In this document: positions 48,003 through 60,927 of the stretch, piece after piece
Position numbering within the stretch: position 1 is the first letter of the stretch
How the letters are laid out: each line of letters begins with the position of its first letter
Assembly (NCBI GenBank): GCA_946811695.1
Contig: OX328123.1
Coordinates: forward strand, 120,565,515-120,629,514
Direction of reading: 5' to 3'
Origin: Gonocerus acuteangulatus
Lineage: Eukaryota > Arthropoda > Insecta > Hemiptera > Coreidae
DNA: 64,000 nucleotides
Position numbers and translations under genes: made by a program
Notes under the pieces: generated by a model
Told to the model about the DNA's origin: nothing
Databases searched by the model: none
The model's input: only the letters and a program-made list of their open reading frames with translations

Positions 48003-51000
48003 TTATTTTTTCTTCCCCTTTTTCCCACCTTTCTTTCCCTTTCCGCCTTTCTTCTTTTTCCCACCTTTTTTCCCTTTTCCCTTACCCTTCTTGCCTGGTT
48101 TCGTCGGTTCCTTTGGTGGTAGTGTTTCAGGCTCCTCTGGCTCCCCAGGTGCCGGCAAGAAAGGGCAAAGGAACTCATTGTTATCAGTGAACACTTCTGT
48201 TCTACACGGCTCGCATTTCCGGCGTTCCTCGTTCTCAAAAAGCAGGCAGAGCTGATTGAAGTTGGAGCAGCTTTGATATCCCTCCAACCTCTGGGGTCCA
48301 CCCCATCTTAGAAGAGTTGGTAATATGTCTAAGGATATCTTTGGGTGGCTGCTGAGATCACCATTGCGGAATCTGAAACATAATTCTGTAAATCTGAAAC
48401 TCACTTGATTCATTGCTGGTGATCCTGGGTATGGATGGTATATATACATAATAACAATGATTTTTTATTTGTTTACGTTTTTGAAAAAAATATGCTTTAC
48501 TCAATAGTTTGCAGTCAGAATCGTAGACTCAAAAAAAACGAAACGGTTCTCTCTCTACTCCATAGCCCTGAAGAAGGCTTAAATTTCAACCCGAACCGTT
48601 GGGAGAAATAGAACTCACATTTATTATAAAATGTATTTCATTCATCAAAAGACAGATCCCCGATCATCTACTCGTTTTCAACGTCAACGGTTAACGATCT
48701 CTTCTGAATGATCAATAATATTAGAAGCAATAAGATAATACAGGAGGCAGCTTTCAACTTGTATTTTATGGGACCTCCGATGTACGAGGATAAGTGCTTT
48801 AAGGAAAAGTATCACAACTCTTCCCTTGAAAGAAAATTTTCTCCCTACAATTTTCTTTTAGAGGGTAATTCCCGCTTAAAGTTGGCTGCTGTCAGTTTCC
48901 TTTGCAAAATCTCGCTTTTCTTCGAGTTGTTATCGGGGTCGATGTTTACATTTTTAACGAAATATCAAAATTAAAAAAAATAGCTGTTTCTATTCCAAGC
49001 TTTTCAAATGAAATTTGGGGCAAGTACAGAGACGCGCCAAGATGACGCAGCTCCCTTCTTGTGTTTATAGTGCACGTCGAAAAATAGGGGAAGAGTGTGG
49101 ATTATATCCGCAATAAATGAATGATTTTTATGAAGTTTTTGAAGACGTCTTGCGAAAGTACAATCGTTATAACAACACTTAAAGGATGGGAATCTAGTGA
49201 CTAACGCCTTGGATTCTCATGCGGGAGATGTGAGTTCAAGTCTCGCCTGCGAGAAGGATTTTTCGCCTGCGAGAAGGATTTTTAAGGCCCGTTGAGAAGA
49301 TTCCCATCAGGCGCAATAGCCTACTAGTTCGTGCGCAATAAAAAGAAGAACAACAATTACAGGAGGAAAATCGTGACTAATTACAACAGGTTACATTACA
49401 TTTTTTGACACACACTCAACCTTAAAACGCAAATGTACACGTCAAAAAAAGAGTCCTGTCCATCCGTCAACGATCAGTCTATGTTCAGTTTTTATTGCTA
49501 AAGTGAAGGTGTCATGTGTGACAGTTTGCCAAGAAAAGGGTTAAACTGAAATTATTTACCACAATCTTAGAGCCCACAATGTATCACCAATTCCCATTTT
49601 TTCCCGGTTAATGTCCCACTCACTGGTAGTCAGTTCTACGGATGCGGATGGTGTTTTTGTATGATTGACGAACAAACTGAAAGGAATTTCGCTCTAAACG
49701 GTTCTTTATTACACAATTTAGCCGAAATATTCCAGTTAGGCCCTACCTTAAGATATAAAGGGATTATTTAGCCAATAACTTACGTTGAGCGATCCAGTAA
49801 AACTGTTACAAAAATTATATCTTTTGAATCTGGGTCGCTTTGCATGTATTTAATGAATTTTTCAATTTCTTCTTCAAATTTATCTGAAAAAGTAACAATA
49901 TTATCTATTAGAAAGCTAGAAGCAACTATTGTGGCCATTATAATTCAATAATTTATTATAATTTAAATTTGACCGTCCACTTATACATGGCCATATTTTT
50001 GGGATAGGCTAGGGTAAGCCTTCAATTATTTATTTGTTTGGTTGTTTGTTTTTTTTCAATATCCGTCTAAAAAAAAAAGTCACTTTTTAGAACATTCCAC
50101 TCACCTTAGAGTATTTTAATTATCTTTTTCCGAGAGAATGTAGCTATTGATTTTAGACTCAAAAAAGAAACTTTGGAAAACTTTTTTCGTATATTTGTCA
50201 ATCCTACCTTCTAGGTTCCGAAAATTACCATCTTACAAATGTATATATGGCTTTATGATATATGTCTTTATCATCCATTGGATACACAAAATATATCCTT
50301 GAAACAATTTCTGATAGTCTCCATGTCCAATGAACGTTCGTCAGCTGTAAGCTCAGTCTTGGCTAATAGTATACTTCTGGAATATTGACAGTATCTCTGA
50401 GTATCCTTGACTTTAAATAGATACAAAATATTGAGTTGAACCAAATTTGGCTTGAGTGACTTGAAAGGAAAACAGACGGTGACCGTTTATACGTACCGGT
50501 CACCGTTTATTCGTAACAATCAGAATAAAGTTAGTAGGTTCAAACAATTCCAATTTGTTTCTTTGCAAATTACTCGTCCCCAGTTAGTCACATGGAAAAT
50601 AAAATAAAAATGTTTCGCATTCCCACAGTTGAATTTGTATTTACCTTATTCGTTGGTAAATGCTAAAAATCTGAGGTCGCCAATTATAAAGATTCGTTCT
50701 GTATTAGAGGGAAAGGTAAAAATGCAGTTTCCAGCCCTCCAAACCGATTTCTTTCAAACTTTGCACAATAACGTATTTTGATGCACTAAACACGAATACG
50801 ATAAAAGAAAACGTCGGATTTAACTAGGAAAGAAGTTATTAAGCACTTAAGTTCACTGTTGTGCAGGTTATGAGAGCTAATGTAAACAACTAAATTTGTG
50901 ACGACTTTAAGGCATACATGACTTTAAGGCATAAATGACGACTTTAAGACATACATGCTATGCGTTTACGCTCGCTCAAAAAGATAACAAAACCCCAGTC

Positions 51001-52066
51001 AATCCAACTCGCTAAAATTAATAGACTATAATAGTAAGCACTAAAGTTAGGAAGGTTATAAAACTAGGCGTCATCAGCGTATTTGTAAACACGCGCATGC
51101 GCAGATATGTAACATTGGGAAACAGAGAACTGTCATTTGAAATGTTCAGAAACCATTTATTCAAAGATATTGTTAATTTTAAGGGCATCCTCACCCGTCG
51201 TCACCTGTCGCTTAAGGGCATACGTGCTATGCGTTTCCGCTCGCTCCGCTCGCTCAAGGAAATAACAAAACCCCAGTCAATCCAACTCGCTAAAATTAAT
51301 AGAATTCTATTAATTTTAGCGAGTTGGATTGACTGGGGTTTTGTTATCTTCTTGAGCGAGCGGAAACGCATAGCATGTATGCCCTTAAAGTCGTCCTAGA
51401 CATTTTTCTAATCCTCGACATTAAAGTCGTCCTAGACATTCTTCTAATTAGCTCTCATAACCTGCACAACAGTGAACTTAAGTGCTTAATAACTTCTTTC
51501 CTAGTTAAATCCGACGGTTTTTATTATCGTATTCGTGTTTAGTGCATCAAAATACGTTATTGTGCAAAGTTTGAAAGAAATCGGTTTGGAGGGCTGGAAA
51601 CTGCATTTTTACCGAGGGAAAAAACTATAAACCATTTTGTGTCGATAAGTGTAAAGATTTTCTATTTGATCCCAGCAATTAGACATATCAACGCCAAAAG
51701 AAGGTTTTCAAATTTCAAAACGGCGGATACGCCAAGTAATTTTTCAAACAACAAAGGTGCCACAGGAACCCGGCTAAAGCTAATACAACACAACTTACTC
51801 CTTTCGGTGTCTGCTTCTTCTAGTCCATCTCCATCCGCATTATTAGCTTTAAATAAAACATATATTGGGAGGTTATAGTCGAACTCGCTGAGGTAAAGAA
51901 GAAATGAACTTTCATTAATAAAAACATATCTCAAGACTTTAGCAAATGTTTTCTCTGGCTGTTGTTGCTTCTGCCTTGCTTGTCCTTTTTTCCCCTTTTT
52001 TCCTTTTCCACCTTTCGCCTTCTTTTTACCACCCTTCTTACCTTTTCCACCCTTCTTAGCTGCCAT
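48003..52066 (-). CDS. Gene D: thioredoxin-fold (TXNDC17-like) protein with Lys/Gly tails at both ends
   Basis: Exons are complement of 51799-52066, 49784-49883 and 48003-48372, phases 1 and 2, giving 245 residues. Residues 4-28 form a Lys/Gly head. The fold starts with FAKVLRYVFINESSFLLYL and the strand NLPIYVLFKA. Exon 2 encodes FEEEIEKFIKYMQ and the strand DIIFVTVLLDRS. Exon 3 gives the best family match: ILPTLLRWGGPQRLEG, against the TXNDC17 pattern P-T-L-L-x-x-G-x-P-Q-x-L, then LCLLFENEE. Residues 217-245 are the Lys/Gly tail. No redox Cys pair is left in the loop (ADGDGLEEADTER). AATAAA overlaps the TAA stop. It lies head-to-head with TMEM129, about 1 kb apart. This member supports the family call most clearly; the function is unknown. 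Confidence 0.8.
48540..48650 (+). repeat. Penelope-type terminal motif, copy in gene D intron 2
   Basis: CTCCATAGCCCTGAAGAAGG, then AACCCGAACCGTTGGGAGAA and a TATAAAATGTATTTCATTC end. The same ordered blocks occur in both arms of the palindrome at 27679-29910. The core CTGAAGA plus hairpin plus GAA resembles a hammerhead ribozyme core. Confidence 0.5.
49186..49345 (+). repeat. Second tRNA-related SINE-like repeat
   Basis: TAGTGACTAACGCCTTGGAT and GAGTTCAAGTCTCGCC look like worn A and B boxes of a different tRNA head. TCGCCTGCGAGAAGGATTTT is tandemly duplicated inside it. Only one copy is seen in the window, so the family assignment is weak. Confidence 0.4.
50714..51613. mobile_element. Foldback family copy 4, 900 bp, with central hairpin
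   Basis: Terminal repeats of about 160 bp: GGTAAAAATGCAGTTTCCAG at the left and its complement ending at 51613. A central hairpin of about 90 bp per arm is centred near 51305 (GTCAATCCAACTCGCTAAAA against the complement). No protein. It fills most of intron 1 of gene D and begins about 830 bp from exon 2. Confidence 0.85.
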
Positions 52067-53102
52067 CCTAAATGTTTTATTTTACCTCATTATGTCTCAA
52101 GAATGGTTTTTGTTACCCTGGAAGGGTATCTTTGTGGACAAATTTCGTGCATCTTGGCTTGAATTCTAATATATTTTAACTTAACCTACATCTATATTAT
52201 TTCAAAACAGATTGTATTTTTCTTTATTTTACACTATTTAAAACTCGTTGTTATTATGTCGTTCCGTTTTAGCGCCTCCGATATTGAAGTTGAAAATATT
52301 TATTAATAGCACCAAAATGCCTCACATTAAATTGCACTCATTGAATTGAAAATTGGCTATTTGAGCTTTTGGACCAAGCAGTGAGATCATAACTTTTGCT
52401 TTGAGCCCAAAGATAAAAATCGGAAATGTCCACGTTTCAAAACGCATTAATCACGAACGTCAGTCCTTTGGTTTCGTTTGTAGTTTTTAGACTGGGACAG
52501 TCCCGGTATTCTGCTCTTGTCCCGGTTTCCCACCCGGTTTTATCAATGTCCCGGAAACGGCTGTAGGATGTAGAATCTAAGGAATGTAATATATTCATTA
52601 GATTCTTAAAAGCATATTATGTTTTTAAGAACCTTTTATGAATCTTTGCTCCTATCGGCATTTTTGACTACCGCGCACAGTGTCAAAGAAGTGAGAAGTG
52701 TTTTAACTTTAATCTGTGAGCAAACGCTGGAACTATTCGCACAGCGCTGCCAGCGGCCAGCCCATTCTGCTGGTACTTAAGTAAAAAAGTGAATTCGATT
52801 CTTTCTTTCCAATTTTAATGCAGACATTAGCACAGTAGGATATAACCATAGTTGTTCTACAATTAAAATAATGTTTAATATAAGATCTAGAAGGAACAAC
52901 ATAAACTTTCCAAAGATTACTGTCAATTTTTTGCCCCACGGCAAAATGGCCGCCAGAACCTTAGGGGAGCTTCAAGAGCATCTATCCTTTGTATATCTAT
53001 GATTTAGATTTGTCACTAGTAGCAACCTTGTAAGAACCTTCAAAAACTTTTCCTTGTCAAAAACAAAATTTTATATTTTATTAATTGCAGTTTAGTAAGA
53101 AT
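52067..53102. promoter_or_regulatory. Divergent intergenic region between gene D and TMEM129
   Basis: About 1 kb separates the two starts. At 52943-52957 CAAAATGGCCGCCAG resembles a YY1-type site, often near start sites of housekeeping genes. TTTATTAATTGCAG at about 53076-53089 looks like a splice acceptor 14 bp before the TMEM129 ATG, so TMEM129 may have a non-coding first exon within this region. Confidence 0.4.
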
Positions 53103-56100
53103 ATGAACTCCTATGAAGCAACTAATGTTTTAACTCCTACTTCCTTGTACACATTATTTTATTTCACATTTTGCATATTTTTTATATTCCCAACTAGAGA
53201 ATTTGTATCTATTGGAATTACTATTGAAGGACTTTTTGATTGGATATTAAAAAACGAACATGAAAACTTTATTCTGTATCACATAAGGCGAACTTCATTA
53301 ACTCTTCTTGTTCATGCAGCTCTACCTTTAGGTATTATTCTTATTTTTCCAATACATTAAATGTCCATATATTACCTCTCATATGGTACCAAGCCAAATT
53401 TTTATCCTCTCTCCTCTATCAATTTTTTTAATTTTTCAAATGCTTAAAATATAAAGAGGATTTAATTTCACAATGGCCTTTTAGTTAAATGTCATTGCTG
53501 GTAAAGGAATTTTATCTATGAGGTTTATCTCTGTTCAAATCATTATTTGGAAATTTGATTTGGTAGGATTAAGAAAAAAATTTTACAAACAAATGGAGGA
53601 CCCCATAATTAGTCTGCTTGTAGGTACTACTGCTAATTTCTTTAACTCTTCGTGGTGCATAGGGCATTTATGAGTGTATGAGAGTAAAAAAGATGTTCTT
53701 TTAACCCTCAAGTATCATTTCTATTGGAAGTTTGATAAAATGTGGACATTTTTTTCAATAGAAGTGTTGTTTTTTTCTAATTTAGGCATCTTCTCTTCAT
53801 TTATTATTATTTTAATTTAAATGTCCATTTATTATTAACTAAGAATTTTAGGACGGGTTATCTATAGGTTACCACCCTTTTCTAGCCAGGATAGTGTTGA
53901 TGCCTTTTCTTTTTTCTTAAAATAAGCCACCACCCTATAGTGGAAATCGAACCCACGACTCTTTGGCACAGAGTGTTAGGTACTCACGCCTTAACACTCA
54001 TGATCACCGGGCCTCCGTTCTCTTCATTTACCAATATTTTAAAACAAATTTATTTGATAATACTTACACTGTTTAAATTGTTTCAAGCCCTGAATTTAAA
54101 TTAAAATGGTGCTGACTGTTTCCTTCTTTATAAAATTAACATATTCTTTGTAAGAATATATTATTATTATTAGTTTCTTACACCGAGCCTTAGAGGCAAG
54201 ACCTTTTTTCCAATACTTTCCAACAAAGAGCGACGTAAATCTAGTTCATATTTCTTAAAATAGTGGATAAGGATTAATAAGAATTTTAAACATTTTAACC
54301 ATTGATATTTTGGCTTGGTATTTACCTAATTGTTTGTTGTAAACGTCTCTTTTCTTCAAATGGTTGAGTGTTGTTTCAAAGTGGTGGGTGTCATAGCCAC
54401 TGTTAAATGTTAATCAGTCAGTTTATGCTTGACTGTTAGCTCTAAGATAAATGTCCTTCTTAGCCATTAGATACCTGTTCGTCATGCATTTATGGCCATT
54501 ACGTATTCTAGCTAATATGACTTCTTGGCATGATCTTCTGTATAACCGAAGTGGTGTTTAGCAAAAATAAAATAAATAATAAGAAAAAATAATGATACAT
54601 TATGTGTTCTCAAAATAGGGAAGGTAACTTTGATTAGAGAGAACAATATTATTATTATTATTTGACTGGTCATAAATATAACAAATCTTTTTATGTGCAA
54701 ACATTTTTTTAAAAATAAAACCCAATTTTGTGCACGTTTACTTCAACACTGCCTTGTATTATCATTTGTGAACTAACAGTGGATTACTTTAATTTTTCTA
54801 AAAAGATTAAGAATTTAAGGCACTGAGGATATATACCATCATGTTTATTATACTATGTTAAGCTTTATAAATTTAAGTCCTAGTAGGGATACTGCCTCTC
54901 AGCCTTTTATTTTATAAATATATGAATTTATTGCTTGGCTTGAGATAAATAATACATTGTGTCATCTATCCTGAAGCTTTTGTTAGTTATCTCCTTTGGA
55001 TGAATTAACTTACCATGTTGTGATAAGAAACCTAATAATGTAATTGTCAAGTCACCCTATTTTAAAACAGGGAACTCTGGGCTCAAATAGCTGCCTGACA
55101 AGTTAACTTCTCTAAAAATAAATATTAAAAAAAAAAAGTAATGGAGTACATTTTGAAATCACTGCCCCCCGGAGTGAATAAAGTTTAAAATATTCAATGT
55201 ATTTAACTAAAATCATCTCCACAAAATTGGTATACATATTTGAACAAAACATATATTTAACTTTAATTAGTTTTAGGTTCAATGTTTTCTATAATGATTA
55301 CGTTCTTCTTAATTTTTTTTAGGCTTTGTGGTGACAATAGCACTGTTTACCGACAAAGGGCTTGGTTACTTGATTCAGTCTTATGGAGTTTGGACGAACG
55401 CATTCCTAATATTTTCTTTCCTCTTCCCGGCACTTGCTGTTGGTCTTGTGCTTTACTGGAGAACGCAAGGTACTTGGGACAATCATCCGATAGTTAAAAC
55501 ATTGAAGAAGTTCTGTGATCCCAATACTACATGGCAGCAACTTGCTGCTGACATTAGTGTAGAATACAGGAGGTATATGTCATTTCTTCAGTATTTCATT
55601 ATGGCTGAACATTTAGCATTTTCATCTGAAATAAATTAAAAATGCATTAATTGTTATTATTATTGTGCATTAAGTCTTATAAATAGGCTGGTTACTTCAA
55701 AATAGTCCAAGTAGAATGACCATGAAATTGATGTTTTGATCATACATATTGATTAAAAAATAAAAATAATGAGAAATTTGCAACAAAAAAAAAGTCCGAC
55801 TCGCTGGAACTGGGTCATCTTGGTACGGTTCCGTTCATATCCCTAGTCCCATTAGTAAAGGAATAGAAGCTACTGCTAATATTTTGAACAAGAAAAAAAA
55901 CATGCTTTTGGAATTTACATTAAACCACTCCATAAATTATTAAAATATGTTTATAATATTGTGAATTCTCTTTTACCTTTCTAAACTAAACTCATTATCA
56001 TTAAATATACTTTTAGAGAATAATGAAAATATTCTAAAAAAAAAAAAAGAAATAAAAAAGCAACTTCCATTTGTACAAGATGGAATGTTGATTAACTTTA

Positions 56101-57316
56101 GAATTAACTGAAAATATTATTTGTAAAGAAACTTTTTTAAGTTTTAAATTGGAACATATTTGTATATTTTATAATAACTAAAGCTTTTCATTTTTTTGTT
56201 TTTTATTAATAATTACGGCCAGATTATAACAAATATTTAAGAGCCACATTTTATATTTATTTATTATAGTCATTGCCTCACTGAAGAATACGCTCAGTTT
56301 TTGCAGCTCCTACTGGCCAGACTTTTGTTATAATGTAGTCATATTTATGTTTTATTCTGACTTAATTCCAGTGCAAAGCAATGGTGTAACCATTGTTTTC
56401 TGTCTCGGTTAGAGCACTTGCTTGTATCTTCTAGCTTTACTCCCTTTGGATATAATGAATATATTTTTAATGTTGTCTGAGCTGTTATATGAGGAAGTGA
56501 CTTTTAAACTTGTTGATATAATTGAACTTAAATTGTGATAGTGACTCTTATTTTATAAAGGTGCAGTTGAATTGTTTACAGGCAACGAATATTGTAATCA
56601 GCCTTCCTAATTTCAAAAGTGTATACCTACAGTTTTTATTTGATTAAACCTGAAACTTTACAGTTAGTAAAGTTTATTTTTTAAATATTTCAGCATTGAG
56701 AAAGTCCTTCTTCAGACGACAACAATTCACAAAGTTATTGCAACTAACAATTGGATTATGAAAGTATCACCATATAGTCTCGATATAACTCACCAGAGCG
56801 ATTCTGTCCTTGTCTTATGTCAAGCAGACATTCATGAAGTATCCGTTGATGGCCAAGGAACTATACAGTACGTCAACATTGAAGTAAAAACTACACGGCC
56901 TGGGATCAAGTCATTTTCAATAAGGTTTGTCTATAGTTTATTATTGGGTAGATACAAATTTAGCTAGGCTCAAAAGTTAACAGAAAACGCTTTCTCTTAT
57001 CTCATTTAGGTCTGGAGAGTTAGACAAAATTTATATCATGCCAATTCTTGTTTTTGTACAATAATTTCAATGTCTTATAAAAAATGAGCTGACTGGTTAC
57101 GCCATTGCCCCTAGCTTCAGTCATGATGTGGCCGGATAGTGGAAGGTTCTCTTGCCTACAGTGGCTAAAAGTCTTTTTAATTTTAGCTCCTAATGAGGCA
57201 CGAAAAGTGCTGAAATTATTTAGGAGGGATAAATTATTTCCACTATATCTAGTATAGTTGCCTTTCTGCCTGCCTGGTAAGTGAATATGATTCCATAGGT
57301 TCAATTTTCATTAATC

Positions 57317-57369
<53 letters not shown>

Positions 57370-60300
57370 TAATAGGAAAACCAACAAACTCCAAGGTCTC
57401 CACCACAAATGATTTATTTTATTCACTCAAAGCAAGCTTTCGGAGTCTACAGCTCCATCCTCAGTGCGTTAGTGAGTCTACGGGTGAACCGCCTGCAGTG
57501 AAGAACTGGAAGCACTGAGGATGGAGCTGTAGACTCCGAAAGCTTGCTTTGAGTGAATAAAATAAATCATTTGTGGTGGAGACCTTGGAGTTTGTTGGTT
57601 TTCCTATTATGATGCAGTACCACCACCGTCCAGCCAAATCAATGTCAAGATATATATATATATATATAATATATTTGAGGAGGTCCAGTGGGCATGAGTG
57701 CTGAGGCATATGCACTCTGTGCCTATGGTCGTGGGTTCGATTCCCACTCGGGTTGGTTTCTTTTCTTTAGAAAAAAAAGGCATCATCCCTATCCTGGCTA
57801 GAAAAGGGTGATAACCTACAGATGACCCGTCCCAAAATTCGGAGTTAATTGTAAATGGACATTAAATTTTAAATAAATATAATATTTGAAATTTTTTAAT
57901 ATAATTTGATTCTTTATTATTTATTTAACTGACTAAGCTAAGCTATCTCTGTGGGCTTGCTAAAGAAATTTGTTGTACAGGCCTGGTTTCATAGGATCCC
58001 ACATTTACAAAGCTTGTGGATAATAATATCATGTTTATAGTTTTTGGTATTATTTAATTGCATTTTCATAAACGAGATAGCGCTTTTGTGTATTTATTCC
58101 TTAGGTTAATCGTTTACGGCCTGGTAATATGTCTATTTATAATGTGTGCAAAGGGTTATCCAGGTAAAGTGTTTGTCTCTTCTTGGATCTTTGCCTTTCT
58201 TAGAACCGATGAGGTCATCCATGATATGAGGCGTCGACTTTCAAAACAGGATATATCCAAATCGCCCTACTTTTCTGGGTACACAAAAAACGTCTAAGCT
58301 CGTATAATTTCTTTAGGAAATTAATATTTAGGAGGCCACACTAACATACAGTTCCTTGTTCTTGAGGAGATTTAATGAATCCCCCCCCCTCCCCAAAAAA
58401 AAAAGTTTTTGCTGTGTGGAAAAAAAAAAATGTTTATGAAAAAGTGGATTTAACCTATTTTGAAAGTAATTGCCTCATATATTGGTATTGTGAGTTGTTG
58501 GTGTAATTTTATGAAATTACAATCCTTACTTCAATGAACAAAACAACAACTTACATAATATACAACTTCATCTAAGACATGCAATTTTACTAAATCATCC
58601 TAACATCCCAGTCCAAAAATTAGAAGTAATTTTTAGTGCTCGCTTTATTTCAGATTCTAAGGATCTGTCTGAGTTTGTCCTTGTTAATAAATTATACATT
58701 CTTTTGATTTATTTCCCCATTCCTGCTGTTCTGGATCTAAAATGTCTTTAGATCTCATATAGCTCTTTTATGATAATTATTATGATCTTAAAATCTAAAA
58801 CATACTATATATTGTTATTAACAATCTTATATATCTATATATACTAGGTGCAATTCTACTGACTTTCACATTCTTCAAACAAAAGTACAGCGCCCAATCG
58901 CAGTTTTAGATGGGATAGTTTTCCACAAGAATCTTACAGAGAAGTTTCTGGAAGTATTTGAGGAAACTGTTAAAAGAAATCCACCTTACATTTTACCTGA
59001 AAATGTAAGTGTCTAAATACTTTTTTTTTTAATTCTTCCTTCTGTCAAGTGTTCAACATTTACCCTTCTTTTATAAGCATTTATTGTAATGGAATTTGGT
59101 TATTTTATTTTTTTTTTATTTTTGTGGAATATCTAATTATTATACTTATGCAATTATTATACGTATGACTATGCAACCAAGATTGATTTAATCGTGGACT
59201 ACTTTTAGCTCTTATTCAATTGTGTTAACCCTACAACTTATTACCTTTGCTACAAGTATTTGAGATCTGAGATTGTAACTCGGGCTTCACTAAAAGATTT
59301 TATCTTCTAGTTCCTTGACTTTGTTGGTATTGATCCATTAAAGGCATTTATCACTACTATTCCTATGGATTTTTAAATTCTTTTAATAGTAAAATGAGTT
59401 TATAATTTTTTTATTACTAGTAACACACCATTTTTTTTAATTATTGTATTTGTAGAAACAGAAGGAGCATTTTTTTTTCTCTCTCTCATCATGACCATTC
59501 TAGTCATAATCTTGCTTTTCTTAGAGATTTTAGTCCTAAGTACTTAGTAGTTTATTTTTAATACAAACAAATTTTAATGTAGTCTTACTTTTTCGAGTGA
59601 CCAATAAGGATAGTGGGATAACAATTACAATCTTCGTCCATGTTTTTGTTATTCCATAATTTTTTAATCAATTTTTCTGGAAGACAACCCCTGGCTGGTT
59701 GTCAAAAAATCAGTAAATCTTTTGTTTTTAAAATTAAAAAAGAATAAAGTTTTTTTTTTTTTTTTTTTTTTTTTTTAGACCTTTATGAATTGTATAATGT
59801 TAATAATGGACATTATGCTTTTTGGTATACATTGTCCTTTCTAACTTACAGGAACAATTGGATTCATGTATTGGCTGCATGGTTGCTGAATCTTCTGTGA
59901 AACTAGTTAAATGCTGTCAGAGCACTGAACCATGCTCCAAGTGCTACTGTCGGCCTCTTTGGTGCCTCTCTTGTATGGGAAGATGGTGAGAATATAGAAA
60001 ATCTCTAAATAAAATCTTAAACAAACTTTATTTAATAAACTAACAAGTTCACATTTATACACATTTGCATTGGGTTAGGAAGTAAACATTATTAGAAAAC
60101 AACAAGGTGGGTACTGTTTCTCTTGTTTTAAATAAGAAAAGAAAAAGTCTCATATACTTAAAATATATTTTGAAGAAAAGTGTGCAGGATTATGTTAGAA
60201 AAGATTGGAAGAATATTCAAAAGGCTGACAACTATACAAAAAAATTAAAGATGTATTTTAACCTGGATTGACCCTTGGGAACACGCACGATTTTCCAACC

Positions 60301-60836
60301 GTTTTCAAGACATATTTGAAAATATACGAAAATCCCTAAACTTTACATGTGTGTTAATGGAATATTTTATTTCTAGTTAACCCTCCAAACGGAACCAAAA
60401 TTTACCTAACATAGATTAGATGAATATCAAACAACTGGAACGAGTTTCAACTGAATTAATCGTTTCGGAATACCCAAACTGAAAATTAATTTGGAAAAGT
60501 AGGTGTTTCAATGTTTCTCGAAAACGGTTCCAGATAACGCTTTAAAAATGGTTTCATTCGTTTTTCTATGTTAAGAAACCTATAAAACAAGTACCTGCAA
60601 GCATATGAACTTGAAAACGTAAGCATTACGATTTTTTTCGTGCAAATTTCGCTCCAAACGGCATTTTCCGGTGGTCGGATTCTGCTGGTCAACAAACTTG
60701 ACCATTCAAATTAGACTTATATATATATATATATATATATACATATATATATGTATATATATATATACATATATATATGTATATATATATATATATATAT
60801 ATACATATATATATGTATATATATATATATATATAT

Positions 60837-60927
<91 letters not shown>

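Noticed and set aside
48708..48974. An 88-residue frame in gene D intron 2
   Set aside because: It lies beside a Penelope-type terminus and has no known motif. It is more likely repeat-derived than a gene.
49186..49345. A possible functional tRNA gene
   Set aside because: The B box is imperfect, no cloverleaf with acceptor stem can be drawn, and there is an internal duplication. A SINE-like relic is more likely.
58058..58297. A 79-residue frame in TMEM129 intron 3
   Set aside because: It has one hydrophobic stretch and a basic end, but does not fit TMEM129 (exon 3 joins exon 4 perfectly) and matches no family that I recognise.
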